Source of the DNA: Vulcanimicrobiota bacterium
GTDB taxonomy: Bacteria; Vulcanimicrobiota; Vulcanimicrobiia; Vulcanimicrobiales; Vulcanimicrobiaceae
Direction: 5' to 3'
Length of the DNA stretch: 8,705 nucleotides
Assembly: GCA_019245995.1 (NCBI GenBank)
Contig: JAFAQW010000185.1
Coordinates: 1 to 8,705, forward strand
Shown here: positions 1 to 6,851 of the stretch, piece by piece
Numbering within the stretch: the first letter of the stretch is position 1
How the letters are laid out: each line of letters begins with the position of its first letter
Program-made: the position numbers and the translations under genes
Notes under the pieces: generated by a model
The model's database searches: none
Told to the model about the DNA's origin: nothing
The model's input: the letters and a program-made list of their open reading frames with translations, nothing else

Positions 1-2
1 TG

Positions 3-920
3 GCGACGCTGGCAATGGTCGATCGAATCGACGACCCGCGCATCGTCGCGCGATTGTGGCATGCAGTCGCGTTCTTTAGCGTCGGAAAACAGCGCGTAGA
101 CGCCGGCGAATCGGCGCTCGAGGCGGCGCGGCGTATGGGCGACCCGCAGCGCGTCGCCGCTTGTCTCGGCATTTTGGCCGAGGGCTATCGCATGACGGGC
201 AGATTGCCGGAAGCGGAGGAGGCCATCGACCGGGCGTTGGCGCTCTACCGCGACCTCCACAAGACCCGCACGAAAGCTTATGCCGTCGCGCTCGATTCAC
301 GCGCCTTGCTGCTGCACGCGACCGGGCGCATCGACGAAGCGCGCCAACTCTACGGCGAAGCGATGGCGCTCTACCAATCGCTCGGCGATGAAGAACGAGC
401 CATGACGCCGCGGATGTATCTCGCCGACCTCGAGTTTCGCGCCGGGAACGTCGAGAGCGCGTTGGCGATCGCAACGGAGGCCATCGGATTCTTCCAACAG
501 CGCCGCAACGTCATGCGGGAGGCCAATGCACGTGCCAATGTGGCCGCGTACCACCTCGCCCTCGGTCAGTTCGATCAAGCCCGGCGGCATGCTCGCGCGT
601 CGCTCGTCCTCTGCCGGCACTTGCAATCGCCGCAAATGACGGCGGTCGCCATGGAGCATTTGGCGCACGTCGCGGTTGCGCAGGGCGACGCGCGCCACGC
701 GGCCCGCCTCAGCGGCTATATCGACGCCTGGTACGCGCGCGAAGCTCTGGAGCGCGAGTGGACGGAACAGCAATGCTACGAGCGCCTTCGTGCCCGGCTG
801 CGTGAGGCGCTCTCGAAAGACGATCTGGACCGCTATCGGGCCGAGGGCGCCGGTTTCTCGCAGGAGGATGCGTTCGAGGAAGCGCTGGCGGCGCCGATTC
901 CCCAGAGCCGTAGCGCCTGA
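3..920 (+). CDS. TPR-rich C-terminal part of a large transcriptional regulator (5' end outside window)
   Basis: The reading frame is open to the left window edge, so the ATG at 15 is only the first internal Met and the gene is 5'-truncated. What is visible (about 305 residues) is a chain of helix-turn-helix tetratricopeptide repeats (for example around ALEAARRMGD, EAEEAIDRALALYRDL, EARQLYGEAMALYQSLGD, QARRHARASLVLCR). It ends in a tail resembling that of large ATPase/TPR regulators: ARLSGYIDAWY, then YERLRARLREALSKDDLDRY and a final acidic helix QEDAFEEALA. In that family (LuxR-, BTAD- or cyclase-type STAND ATPases) the TPRs sense a signal or partner and the N-terminus binds DNA or makes a nucleotide; the N-terminus is not in the window, so the output domain is unknown. 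It stops 93 bp before the lipoprotein gene on the same strand and is a candidate controller of it by position only. Confidence 0.8.
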   Translation, partial: ATLAMVDRIDDPRIVARLWHAVAFFSVGKQRVDAGESALEAARRMGDPQRVAACLGILAEGYRMTGRLPEAEEAIDRALALYRDLHKTRTKAYAVALDSRALLLHATGRIDEARQLYGEAMALYQSLGDEERAMTPRMYLADLEFRAGNVESALAIATEAIGFFQQRRNVMREANARANVAAYHLALGQFDQARRHARASLVLCRHLQSPQMTAVAMEHLAHVAVAQGDARHAARLSGYIDAWYAREALEREWTEQQCYERLRARLREALSKDDLDRYRAEGAGFSQEDAFEEALAAPIPQSRSA

Positions 921-944
921 CGGCGGCCGTATCGCTTCGGGCGC

Positions 945-1005
945 TAGACGCTCGGTAGACGGTAGCCCGCTACGCTACCGGCAGATCACTCATACTTTTG
1001 CGGAG
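945..1005 (+). promoter_or_regulatory. Regulatory region of the lipoprotein gene: TAGACG tandem repeat, inverted repeat, RBS
   Basis: TAGACG occurs at 945-950 and again at 956-961, an exact 11-bp period (one helical turn), as in sites bound head-to-tail by OmpR/PhoB/SARP winged-helix proteins. After 29 nt follows CATACTTTT (from 991), a possible weak -10. Between them lies a 7-bp inverted repeat CGGTAGC (960-966) / GCTACCG (974-980) with a 7-nt loop, a possible second operator. GGAG at 1002-1005 is the ribosome binding site, 8 nt before the ATG. If CATACT were the -10, transcription would start on top of the RBS, so the exact -10 is unsettled. The repeat, the 29-nt gap and the CAT block recur before the gene that starts at 2922. 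Confidence 0.5.
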
Positions 1006-1013
1006 ATAGCACG

Positions 1014-2066
1014 ATGCGACTTTCACTTTTTCGCGCGGCCGCCATCATGTTGGCGGCTGCGATACCGGCGGGCTGCGGCTCGAATTCCTCGGCTGTCGGC
1101 GCGTTGCCCGCCGGCGCCGGGATGGCGGCGATGCGGTCGGGCCGCGTCACGCCGGCCGGCGTCTCGGTCAAGCAGTTCAAGATTCCGCTGAGCGGCGTCC
1201 AGCCCGACGACATCGCTCTCGGCGAAAGCGGCAATCTGTACGTCAGTCAGCCGGTCGGCGTGCCGAAGACGTACCTTTGGCAAGTCACCGAGGCCGGAAA
1301 GATCACCTCGGTCGGCTCATTGGGGTATACGGGTCCGGTCGGGATCACCGGCTATAAGGGCGCAGTATATTTTGGCCTGCAGCAGAGTTCGGATCAAGAG
1401 ACTCTGGGCATCTACTATGCCGGGAAGTTGACCTTGAAGCGACTGATTGGACCGCCGGTGAATGCGATCTACTATCTAAAAAAAGATAAAGACGGATCTA
1501 TCTGGTTCAGCAATCCGGGAGGCTACCAGGTTGGTCACATCGTCAACGGGTCGTACACGACGCTGCTGGCGCCGACGAAGTATTGTTCCCCGTATGGCAT
1601 TACCATTGGACCGGATAAAAACGTCTGGGTCGCCGAGCAGTGCGCGACGACGACGGGCCGGATCGGAAGGATCACCGCGAAGGGACAGTGGACGGAGTTC
1701 CCGCTCCCCAACAACCAACAACCTCCGCCGGGGGACGGCATCATCGCCGGTCCGGACGGCAATCTCTGGTTCACGTTGGACACGCCGAACATCGGAAGAA
1801 TCACGACCGCGGGAAAGATCACCGAGTTCCCGCTCGGGCCCAGCGACGGCCCCGGCTATGGGATTACCGTCGGCAACGATAAGGCGCTGTGGTATACGCT
1901 GCAGCAGTCGGGTCAGATTGGAAGGATGACGACGAAAGGTTCCTCCACGGCCTACGCGACGCCCGGAGGCGGGAGCTCCGAACTCACGGGCATCAGCGCT
2001 GGTACCGGCCGAACGATCTGGTTTACCGAGACGAACTCCGGTCAGGTTGGTCGCCTGACGTACTAG
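1014..2066 (+). CDS. Vgb-like beta-propeller lipoprotein (streptogramin-lyase fold, probably not a lyase)
   Basis: The 350-aa product starts with a basic n-region and hydrophobic stretch (MRLSLFRAAAIMLAAAIPAGC) with a lipobox-like ending at Cys21; Pro at -3 makes it slightly non-canonical, so it is probably an exported lipoprotein. From about residue 55 it carries blade repeats typical of virginiamycin B lyase/NHL-like propellers: DGSIWFS, DKNVWVAE, DGNLWFTLD, DKALWYTLQ and RTIWFTET, alternating with IGRIT..G..TEFPL strands. The ATG is set by GGAG 8 nt upstream. The protein has one histidine (His175), whereas Vgb lyases use C-terminal-half catalytic histidines, so antibiotic cleavage is unlikely; ligand binding or a surface/scaffold role is more plausible. 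Cys191 and Cys210 could form a disulfide. It lies behind a TPR-regulator gene and converges on another exported-protein gene. Confidence 0.85.
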   Translation: MRLSLFRAAAIMLAAAIPAGCGSNSSAVGALPAGAGMAAMRSGRVTPAGVSVKQFKIPLSGVQPDDIALGESGNLYVSQPVGVPKTYLWQVTEAGKITSVGSLGYTGPVGITGYKGAVYFGLQQSSDQETLGIYYAGKLTLKRLIGPPVNAIYYLKKDKDGSIWFSNPGGYQVGHIVNGSYTTLLAPTKYCSPYGITIGPDKNVWVAEQCATTTGRIGRITAKGQWTEFPLPNNQQPPPGDGIIAGPDGNLWFTLDTPNIGRITTAGKITEFPLGPSDGPGYGITVGNDKALWYTLQQSGQIGRMTTKGSSTAYATPGGGSSELTGISAGTGRTIWFTETNSGQVGRLTY

Positions 2067-2077
2067 GCGCCGAAACG

Positions 2078-2114
2078 AGCCGGCGGCGCCGCCTGCGTCG
2101 CCGGCTTCTTTATT
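2078..2114 (+). terminator. Rho-independent terminator between convergent genes
   Basis: An 8-bp perfect stem AGCCGGCG (2078-2085) / CGCCGGCT (2099-2106) is followed by TCTTTATT, starting 11 nt after the stop of the lipoprotein gene. The loop region includes the self-complementary GGCGGCGCCGCC (2082-2093), giving an alternative hairpin. It fits a terminator for the + strand gene; the opposite strand has only CGTTTC after the stem, so termination of the facing gene here is less certain. The T-run overlaps the TAA of the facing gene. Confidence 0.6.
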
Positions 2115-2922
2115 GGTGTAGTGTGTAGTCCAAAGTCGTCGTTCCGCTCGAGCTCGGCGCGCCGGGCGGCGCGTTCTTAAACGTATCCACGGCGTGCAAA
2201 TCGAGCACCAGGTGGCGCCGCATGTCGTAATGGCCACTCCCGTCGATGCCGTCGCTGCCGTTGGGCGACGCAAAGCTGCCCTTCATCGAAACGGTTGCAA
2301 CCTGCGCGGCGGCCCCCGTTGCGGAGAAGTCATACGTTCGCGACATGCCATACTGGTCGTGAATGTCAACGCGCCAGGCATCGCCGGGTTTGATCTGACG
2401 TCGCCGGCCGCAACCGGCCGCGAAGGCATTGAACGAGGCGAAGCGATCCACCATCTCGCCGGCCTTTTGATTGTGCGTTTCTTCAGGGGGCGCTATGCCG
2501 TGCAAACCCGTCGTGAGCTTCATGTTGGGATCGTATTGGGGCACGAAGCGTCCGTCGCTCGCGAGGGTCGCGGCAAACTGATTGAAGCGGGCAAAGGCTG
2601 ATTGGTCCGCCCCACGTAGGCCCGCCTCCACCGAGTTGGTGAAGGAAACGTTGACGTGAGCGGAGCCGTCGGGGTTGATGCGGTCTGTGGTAAGCGTCAA
2701 CACGAAGTTGACCGGCGTCTTATTCGCCCGCGCTCGCGCGGCCTCGACCTGTCCCCGGATGCCGGCCGGTAGGCTCGAGTAGTCCGCGCTGATGTTGCTG
2801 GTGCTGGTGAGCTCGTAGACGAATGTTTGTCCGACGGAGCGAGGCGTTTGCGCGCCCGCCGGCAAGCACGCGGTCGCAGTAACGGCCGCAAGAATCACTG
2901 GCGGAAGTCTGGATTTACTCAC
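2110..2922 (-). CDS. Secreted protein of unknown function
   Basis: This 270-aa product has a Sec signal peptide (hydrophobic stretch LPPVILAAVTATACLPAGA, likely cut after AGA at residue 24), so it is predicted to be periplasmic or extracellular. I do not recognise the family. The mature part has alternating polar/hydrophobic strands (GQTFVYELTST, VNFVLTLTTDRI, AHVNVSFTN, AWRVDIHDQ, HLVLDLHAVDTF) suggesting a beta-sandwich or barrel-like fold, and no recognisable catalytic motif. The GTG start is fixed by a strong AAGGAG (2936-2931) 8 nt upstream and by the signal peptide. It lies 71 bp downstream of the BTAD regulator on the same strand but has its own regulatory site overlapping that gene's stop codon, so it may be independently transcribed. 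It ends 43 bp from the convergent lipoprotein gene. Confidence 0.8.
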   Translation of the reverse strand: MSKSRLPPVILAAVTATACLPAGAQTPRSVGQTFVYELTSTSNISADYSSLPAGIRGQVEAARARANKTPVNFVLTLTTDRINPDGSAHVNVSFTNSVEAGLRGADQSAFARFNQFAATLASDGRFVPQYDPNMKLTTGLHGIAPPEETHNQKAGEMVDRFASFNAFAAGCGRRRQIKPGDAWRVDIHDQYGMSRTYDFSATGAAAQVATVSMKGSFASPNGSDGIDGSGHYDMRRHLVLDLHAVDTFKNAPPGAPSSSGTTTLDYTLHQ

Positions 2923-2930
2923 GTTATTTG

Positions 2931-2996
2931 CTCCTTTGCGCCGAAAAATGACGCCATGCGCGCGAGGTTAACCCAGCAGCGTCTAGGCACCGTCTA
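2931..2996 (-). promoter_or_regulatory. Regulatory region of the secreted-protein gene: TAGACG tandem repeat and strong RBS
   Basis: On the minus strand TAGACG occurs at 2996-2991 and 2985-2980, an exact 11-bp period, followed by 29 nt and then CATTTTT (from 2950). This is the same spacing as before the lipoprotein gene at 1014. The first repeat overlaps the TAG stop of the BTAD regulator gene. If CATTTT (2950-2945) is the -10, the start point falls near 2938 and the leader would carry just the AAGGAG at 2936-2931. No good -35 is visible, which is common for activator-dependent promoters. Confidence 0.5.
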
Positions 2997-5900
2997 ACGA
3001 CGGTTCGCGGCTACTGCCCGTTCGTAAGCCGTTTCCAAATCGCGGTGAAACCAAAGACGCGCGTACCGTTCCCGTACGGATGGTTCCGGGATCTGGAGCC
3101 GGCGTTGACGATAGATCTTCCACGCTCTTGCCAGATGGGCATCCGCCTCTTTCCCCATTCCCGAAAGCTCGCAGGCACGGGCTGCAACCAAAAACACCAC
3201 CTCCGGCTCGCCGAAGCGCATCGGCTCGGATTGCAGCGCAGGCAAGAACTCGCGCATGCTCTGCAGCGCGATGGCCTCGTTTCCGAGCTGTGTCGCAATC
3301 CACGCGCGATCGCTCAACGCGTCACAACGTTGAATCTCGAGCCCTGGAACGCCCAGTAAGGGCAGCGTTTCGTCGAGGCGGTCGAGTGCCGTCTGAAAGT
3401 TGCCCTCCGTCGCGTCGCATCGAACGAGTTTCATGGATGCTATTGCCTTGTTGCGGGAACCCGAAGCGCGACTTCGGTCGAGGGCGGCCGTCGCAGTCGC
3501 GCGGGCGTCGTCCACGTCGCCTCGCCTCAGATAGGCTTCGGCCGCGAGGCAATCGACCGCTTCTGCGAAGAGCCCCGCTCCCGTGGCCTCGGCCATCTTC
3601 TTGCCGACACCGGCAAGCGCGATCGCGTCGTCTAAGCACCCAAGCCTGGTCAGCAACAGCATGTGATTGAGATGCGCCGCGATCACATTGCGCGGACGAT
3701 CTATTGCTTGGAATATTTCGATTGCGCGTACGAAGTGCCGGCGGCACGCCGAGACGTCGAACCGGTACAAAGCGACGACGCCCAGGGCATTGTTGGCGGT
3801 TCCCTCGTGTCCGCGGTCACCGCAGGCCCTCGCGATCTCGAGCATCCGGGTGGCGTGACGCTGCAGCTCGTCATAGCGATTCTGCCAATTTGCCAACCGG
3901 CACGCCATCAAGAGGACGGCGAGTTGCGCCGGGGGCTCGCCGGCGACGCCGCTCAGCGCCTCTGCTTTTGCAAGTGCGGCCTGCGCGCGCGGAAACTCGG
4001 CATTGCGGTCGTAAATATCGGCCAAGAGACAATAGCAGCGAATCTGTGCGGCGGCGTCTTGAACCGCGATGGCGCGCCGTAAGGCGCGCTCGCATTCCTG
4101 CACCGCATCGGGCGAGCGCGATGCCAGCATCAGCAGCCGCGCGCGGGCGTAGTGGCCCTCGATCTCGGCCGGGGCCGAGTGCGACGATTCGGCGAAGCGG
4201 ACCAGCTCCTCGATCGCGGCGCTTTCCTCGTCGCGCCGATCCGTCGTATGAAGAAGGTTGATTCGCCGGCGCAGGATCTCGCAGCGCGTTTCCACGTCGT
4301 CCGCAGCAATCAAATCGGATAGCGAATCTAAATCCGCCTCCCGGCTCGTCGAATCGCCTTTGCGCGCGAGCGCCTCCTCGCGGATGAGCAGCAACGCGCT
4401 CTTTTGGGCGTCCGAGTTCGCAACGTGCAGTCCGGCAGTGGCCCGCGCAGCGGCATCGTCGTACGCGAACCGTGCCAACGCGAGCCGCGCAGCCCGCGCG
4501 TAAAAGTCTGCTGCCTCGTAACGTTTCGCGGCGCGTTCGAAATGCCGGGCGATCCGATAACTGAACTCGTCCTGCCGCGACGGATAGAGCTCGAGCAATG
4601 CGAGTGCCACGCGTTCGTGCCGGCGCGACAGATCGTGCGTCGCCGCCTCCGCATAAGCCGTCGCCTCGATCAGGTGATGGGCGAACGTGTAGTCGCCGCC
4701 CTCGCCCAAGCCCGTATCCCTGATCAGTCGCCGATCCAACAACTCGTGGACGGCGCCGTTGACTCGCGTCGCATCCCATGCGGCGACGTCTTGAAGGAGG
4801 TCGCCGTCAAAGGCGTCACCGATGACGGCGGCAAGGAGCGCGAGCGAATGCGCATCGGGGCTGAGTTGCGCCAGACGCGAACCAATGAGTTGGCGAATTC
4901 CGCCCGGGACTTCGTGACGAAGCGATTCGGCCGTGCCGGCCTCGAGGGCTGCGGCCAGCAGCTGCGTCAGAAAAAGGGCATTGCCTTCGCTGCGATTATA
5001 GAGTTGCTCCGCCCAGCCGGCATCCGCCCGAAGAGTGCGTGGCAATTTGGACAGCATTTGCCGCACGTCGTCGTGAGCGAACGCCCCCAGCGCGAGTCGC
5101 GGGATAGGCCGATTTGCGATCGAAGGTTTGCGTAGCCGTCGCAGCGGATGCGCGCGGTCGATCTCCTCATCGCGATACGAGCCGACGATCAGCAAGCGCG
5201 TTCGCGCGATGCGTCGCGAGAGATTTTCCAAAAGGTCGATGGTCGCTTCGCCGGCCCAGTGAAGGTCCTCGACGATCAGTAGCGTCGGACGATGTGCTCC
5301 CAACGCGTTCAGGACTTGGAAAAACGCTTCGAAAAGGCGAACTCGCACGTCGCCCGAAGCCGCCGGCACCTCGAGTTGCGGATAGCGACTCGCGAACTCA
5401 GGCAGCAACTCCGCTAAGATAGCGATCCAAACACGATCGACGCGCAGGCTATCGATGATAGCGCCCGCGCCGTGAAGCGCCTGAAGCACCGCTTGGTAGG
5501 GAACGCTTTCAAGCGACGACGTCGCGCCGAGCAAGACGCGGCCGCCTTCGGACTCGACGAGTCGTTTAAACTCGCTCAGCAGGCGCGTCTTCCCGATGCC
5601 GGCTTCGGCGCTGACGAGGCCGAGCGAACCGTTCCCATGCGCGGCTCTGGTCCACCAGACGCGCAACTGCGCGAGCTCGTTCTCCCGGCCGACGAAGGGA
5701 AGCAGCGATCGGGCGTCTTCCTTTTCCGGGAACGCCTCTGCACGCAACGCCGGCTGAAGGACCGGTGCGCCCCGCACCAGCGACTCATAACATGCGAGCG
5801 TCTCCGGCATAAGATCCGCATCCAGCTCCCGGCGCAAGCGTAAGCGAAACTCTTCGAACTGAGCGACGGCGCCCGCCCGGTCGCCCAAGGCGTAGCGCAG

Positions 5901-6518
5901 TTCCATCACGTGACGAAGTGCGTCTTCGCGCCAGGGATCGAGCGTCAATAGTCTCTCCGCGAACCGCAGCGCCGCGTGCAACTGACCGTCCCGTCGTGCC
6001 GCGACGATCAGCATCGTCAAATTGGTTAACGCTTGGGTCCTCAAGCGCTCACGTTCGCCGAGGATCCAATCGTCGTTCACGTCCGGCAGCAGGTCGCCGG
6101 TATATACGTTATCGGCCGCTTCCAGCGACGAGTCGCTCGCGCTCAACCGCTCGAAATCAACCACGTCAACGGTGGACGGCGCAGTCGGCGACCATCGGAT
6201 CGTCGTTCGTCCGCGGACGTCCACCCATGGCGATTCATCGTCGATCGGCGGAAGCGCCGAGCGAAGATAGTGCAGGTGCCGGCGCAAGTTTGCACGCGCG
6301 GTCGCCGCGTCATCGTCCGGCCATAATGCGAAGGCGACGACGTCGCGCGGCAAAGCCTTTTCGTGGTGCAGAAGGAGATAGGTCAGGAGCGGTACGGTGC
6401 GGGGCGGCGCGGCAAAGTGCCACGGGCGGCCGCCAAAGCTAAACTGCGCGCCGCCGAAGAGCCGGATCGCGAGGACCTTGCGCGACGCGCCGCCGCGCCC
6501 CCGCGCTGACGTGCTCAC
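2994..6518 (-). CDS. BTAD/SARP-type transcriptional regulator with AAA (STAND) ATPase and TPR domains
   Basis: The 1174-aa product has three parts. An OmpR-like winged helix (about residues 15-110, IRLFGGAQFSFGG...LLTYLLLHHEKALPRDVVAFALWPD) is followed by a bacterial transcriptional activation domain (about 115-250, VVDFERL...YTGDLLPDVNDDWILGERERLR...YALGDRAGAVAQFEEFRLRLRREL). Next is an ATPase beginning FVGRENELAQL (about 275) with Walker A AEAGIGKT (304-311; first Gly replaced by Ala), Walker B LLIVED (413-418) and GSYRDEE (446-452). A long TPR array (about 640-1165) forms the C-terminus. Such proteins bind DNA as activators, with ATP binding and TPR-ligand contact switching them on. The GTG start has no spaced Shine-Dalgarno but has TATTCT 6 nt upstream. 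It is a natural candidate for reading the TAGACG tandem repeats at both exported-protein genes, by family and position only. Confidence 0.9.
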   Translation of the reverse strand: MSTSARGRGGASRKVLAIRLFGGAQFSFGGRPWHFAAPPRTVPLLTYLLLHHEKALPRDVVAFALWPDDDAATARANLRRHLHYLRSALPPIDDESPWVDVRGRTTIRWSPTAPSTVDVVDFERLSASDSSLEAADNVYTGDLLPDVNDDWILGERERLRTQALTNLTMLIVAARRDGQLHAALRFAERLLTLDPWREDALRHVMELRYALGDRAGAVAQFEEFRLRLRRELDADLMPETLACYESLVRGAPVLQPALRAEAFPEKEDARSLLPFVGRENELAQLRVWWTRAAHGNGSLGLVSAEAGIGKTRLLSEFKRLVESEGGRVLLGATSSLESVPYQAVLQALHGAGAIIDSLRVDRVWIAILAELLPEFASRYPQLEVPAASGDVRVRLFEAFFQVLNALGAHRPTLLIVEDLHWAGEATIDLLENLSRRIARTRLLIVGSYRDEEIDRAHPLRRLRKPSIANRPIPRLALGAFAHDDVRQMLSKLPRTLRADAGWAEQLYNRSEGNALFLTQLLAAALEAGTAESLRHEVPGGIRQLIGSRLAQLSPDAHSLALLAAVIGDAFDGDLLQDVAAWDATRVNGAVHELLDRRLIRDTGLGEGGDYTFAHHLIEATAYAEAATHDLSRRHERVALALLELYPSRQDEFSYRIARHFERAAKRYEAADFYARAARLALARFAYDDAAARATAGLHVANSDAQKSALLLIREEALARKGDSTSREADLDSLSDLIAADDVETRCEILRRRINLLHTTDRRDEESAAIEELVRFAESSHSAPAEIEGHYARARLLMLASRSPDAVQECERALRRAIAVQDAAAQIRCYCLLADIYDRNAEFPRAQAALAKAEALSGVAGEPPAQLAVLLMACRLANWQNRYDELQRHATRMLEIARACGDRGHEGTANNALGVVALYRFDVSACRRHFVRAIEIFQAIDRPRNVIAAHLNHMLLLTRLGCLDDAIALAGVGKKMAEATGAGLFAEAVDCLAAEAYLRRGDVDDARATATAALDRSRASGSRNKAIASMKLVRCDATEGNFQTALDRLDETLPLLGVPGLEIQRCDALSDRAWIATQLGNEAIALQSMREFLPALQSEPMRFGEPEVVFLVAARACELSGMGKEADAHLARAWKIYRQRRLQIPEPSVRERYARLWFHRDLETAYERAVAANRR

Positions 6519-6533
6519 CTTTGGAGAATAGCA
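6519..6533 (-). promoter_or_regulatory. Putative extended -10 promoter giving a leaderless regulator mRNA
   Basis: On the minus strand TGC-TATTCT (6533-6525) is an extended -10, followed by CCAAAG and then the GTG start at 6518, so transcription would begin at or near the start codon. No -35 consensus is seen 16-18 nt upstream. The whole 54-bp gap between the 62-aa gene and this start (6519-6572) holds nothing else I can identify. Confidence 0.4.
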
Positions 6534-6572
6534 CAGGGTTGCCGCAGCGCCGTACCGCGGATCGGGGGCGAA

Positions 6573-6761
6573 TCACGCGCGGCCGTCCTCATTTTCGCCC
6601 CCGGCGATTCGCTCTGCGATCAACGATTCGAGCAGGCGTAGCGCGCCAAAGTATCGCCGCTCCCGGGAGCCCACGTGGTCGAGGCTCCCGCGCCACTCGC
6701 CCTGGCCGGCGCCGTCCTCACGCCAGAGCCGTACGATAAAACAATGCTCGCTGCGGTCCAT
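6573..6761 (-). CDS. Small conserved-looking protein, 62 aa, unknown function
   Basis: The frame is open further upstream to 6971, but the protein-like part begins at the ATG at 6761 (MDRSEHCFIVRLW...). The pattern FIVRLWRE, then GEWRGSLDHV, ERRYF and a final LLESLIAERI helix resembles a small family I have seen in high-GC bacteria of the form 'F-IVR-W-E...WRG-V-H...S-E-YF-L-ELL-FI', usually near 60-80 aa, with no known function. That match is from memory. No Shine-Dalgarno precedes the ATG, but TATCGT lies exactly 6 nt upstream (6773-6768), consistent with a leaderless start. It is 54 bp upstream of the BTAD regulator on the same strand, and divergent from ribBA. An acidic, glycine-rich tail (AGGENEDGRA) is likely disordered. 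Confidence 0.6.
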   Translation of the reverse strand: MDRSEHCFIVRLWREDGAGQGEWRGSLDHVGSRERRYFGALRLLESLIAERIAGGENEDGRA

Positions 6762-6782
6762 GATCCGACGATAAGGCCACGC

Positions 6783-6799
6783 CGTCCGGATACCGTCTA
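6783..6799 (-). promoter_or_regulatory. Degenerate TAGACG-type repeat before the 62-aa gene
   Basis: On the minus strand TAGACG (6799-6794) is followed one 11-bp period later by CGGACG (6788-6783, 4 of 6 matching). Nine nt further is TATCGT, then 6 nt and the ATG at 6761. A direct repeat close upstream of a -10 is the usual SARP-activator layout. With only one perfect half this may be chance. Confidence 0.25.
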
Positions 6800-6851
6800 G
6801 GTAGCTGCCGCTCAAGGCCGACCCGCGGTTCCGACCCGAAAGGTGACATTC

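Noticed and set aside
960..980. Inverted repeat CGGTAGC/GCTACCG as terminator of the first gene
   Set aside because: There is no T-run directly after the stem; the next T-rich stretch is 15 nt away. It may be an operator instead.
1478..1484. Run of seven A as a programmed frameshift site in the lipoprotein gene
   Set aside because: The zero frame continues through intact propeller repeats to the natural stop, and no stimulatory stem follows; the run just encodes two lysines.
1660..1840. DNA-level repeats (GGAAG-ATCAC... and ...GAGTTCCCGCTC) as a mobile or regulatory repeat
   Set aside because: They coincide with successive propeller blades and are explained by internal protein repetition.
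2989..3004. ACCGTC-TAAC-GACGGT hairpin at the end of the BTAD gene as a terminator
   Set aside because: Six-bp stem with no T-run on either strand; it overlaps the TAGACG repeat and is better explained as part of that site.
4404..5135. 243-codon + strand frame inside the BTAD regulator
   Set aside because: It lies wholly antisense to the ATPase/TPR coding region and has no start signal or domain pattern.
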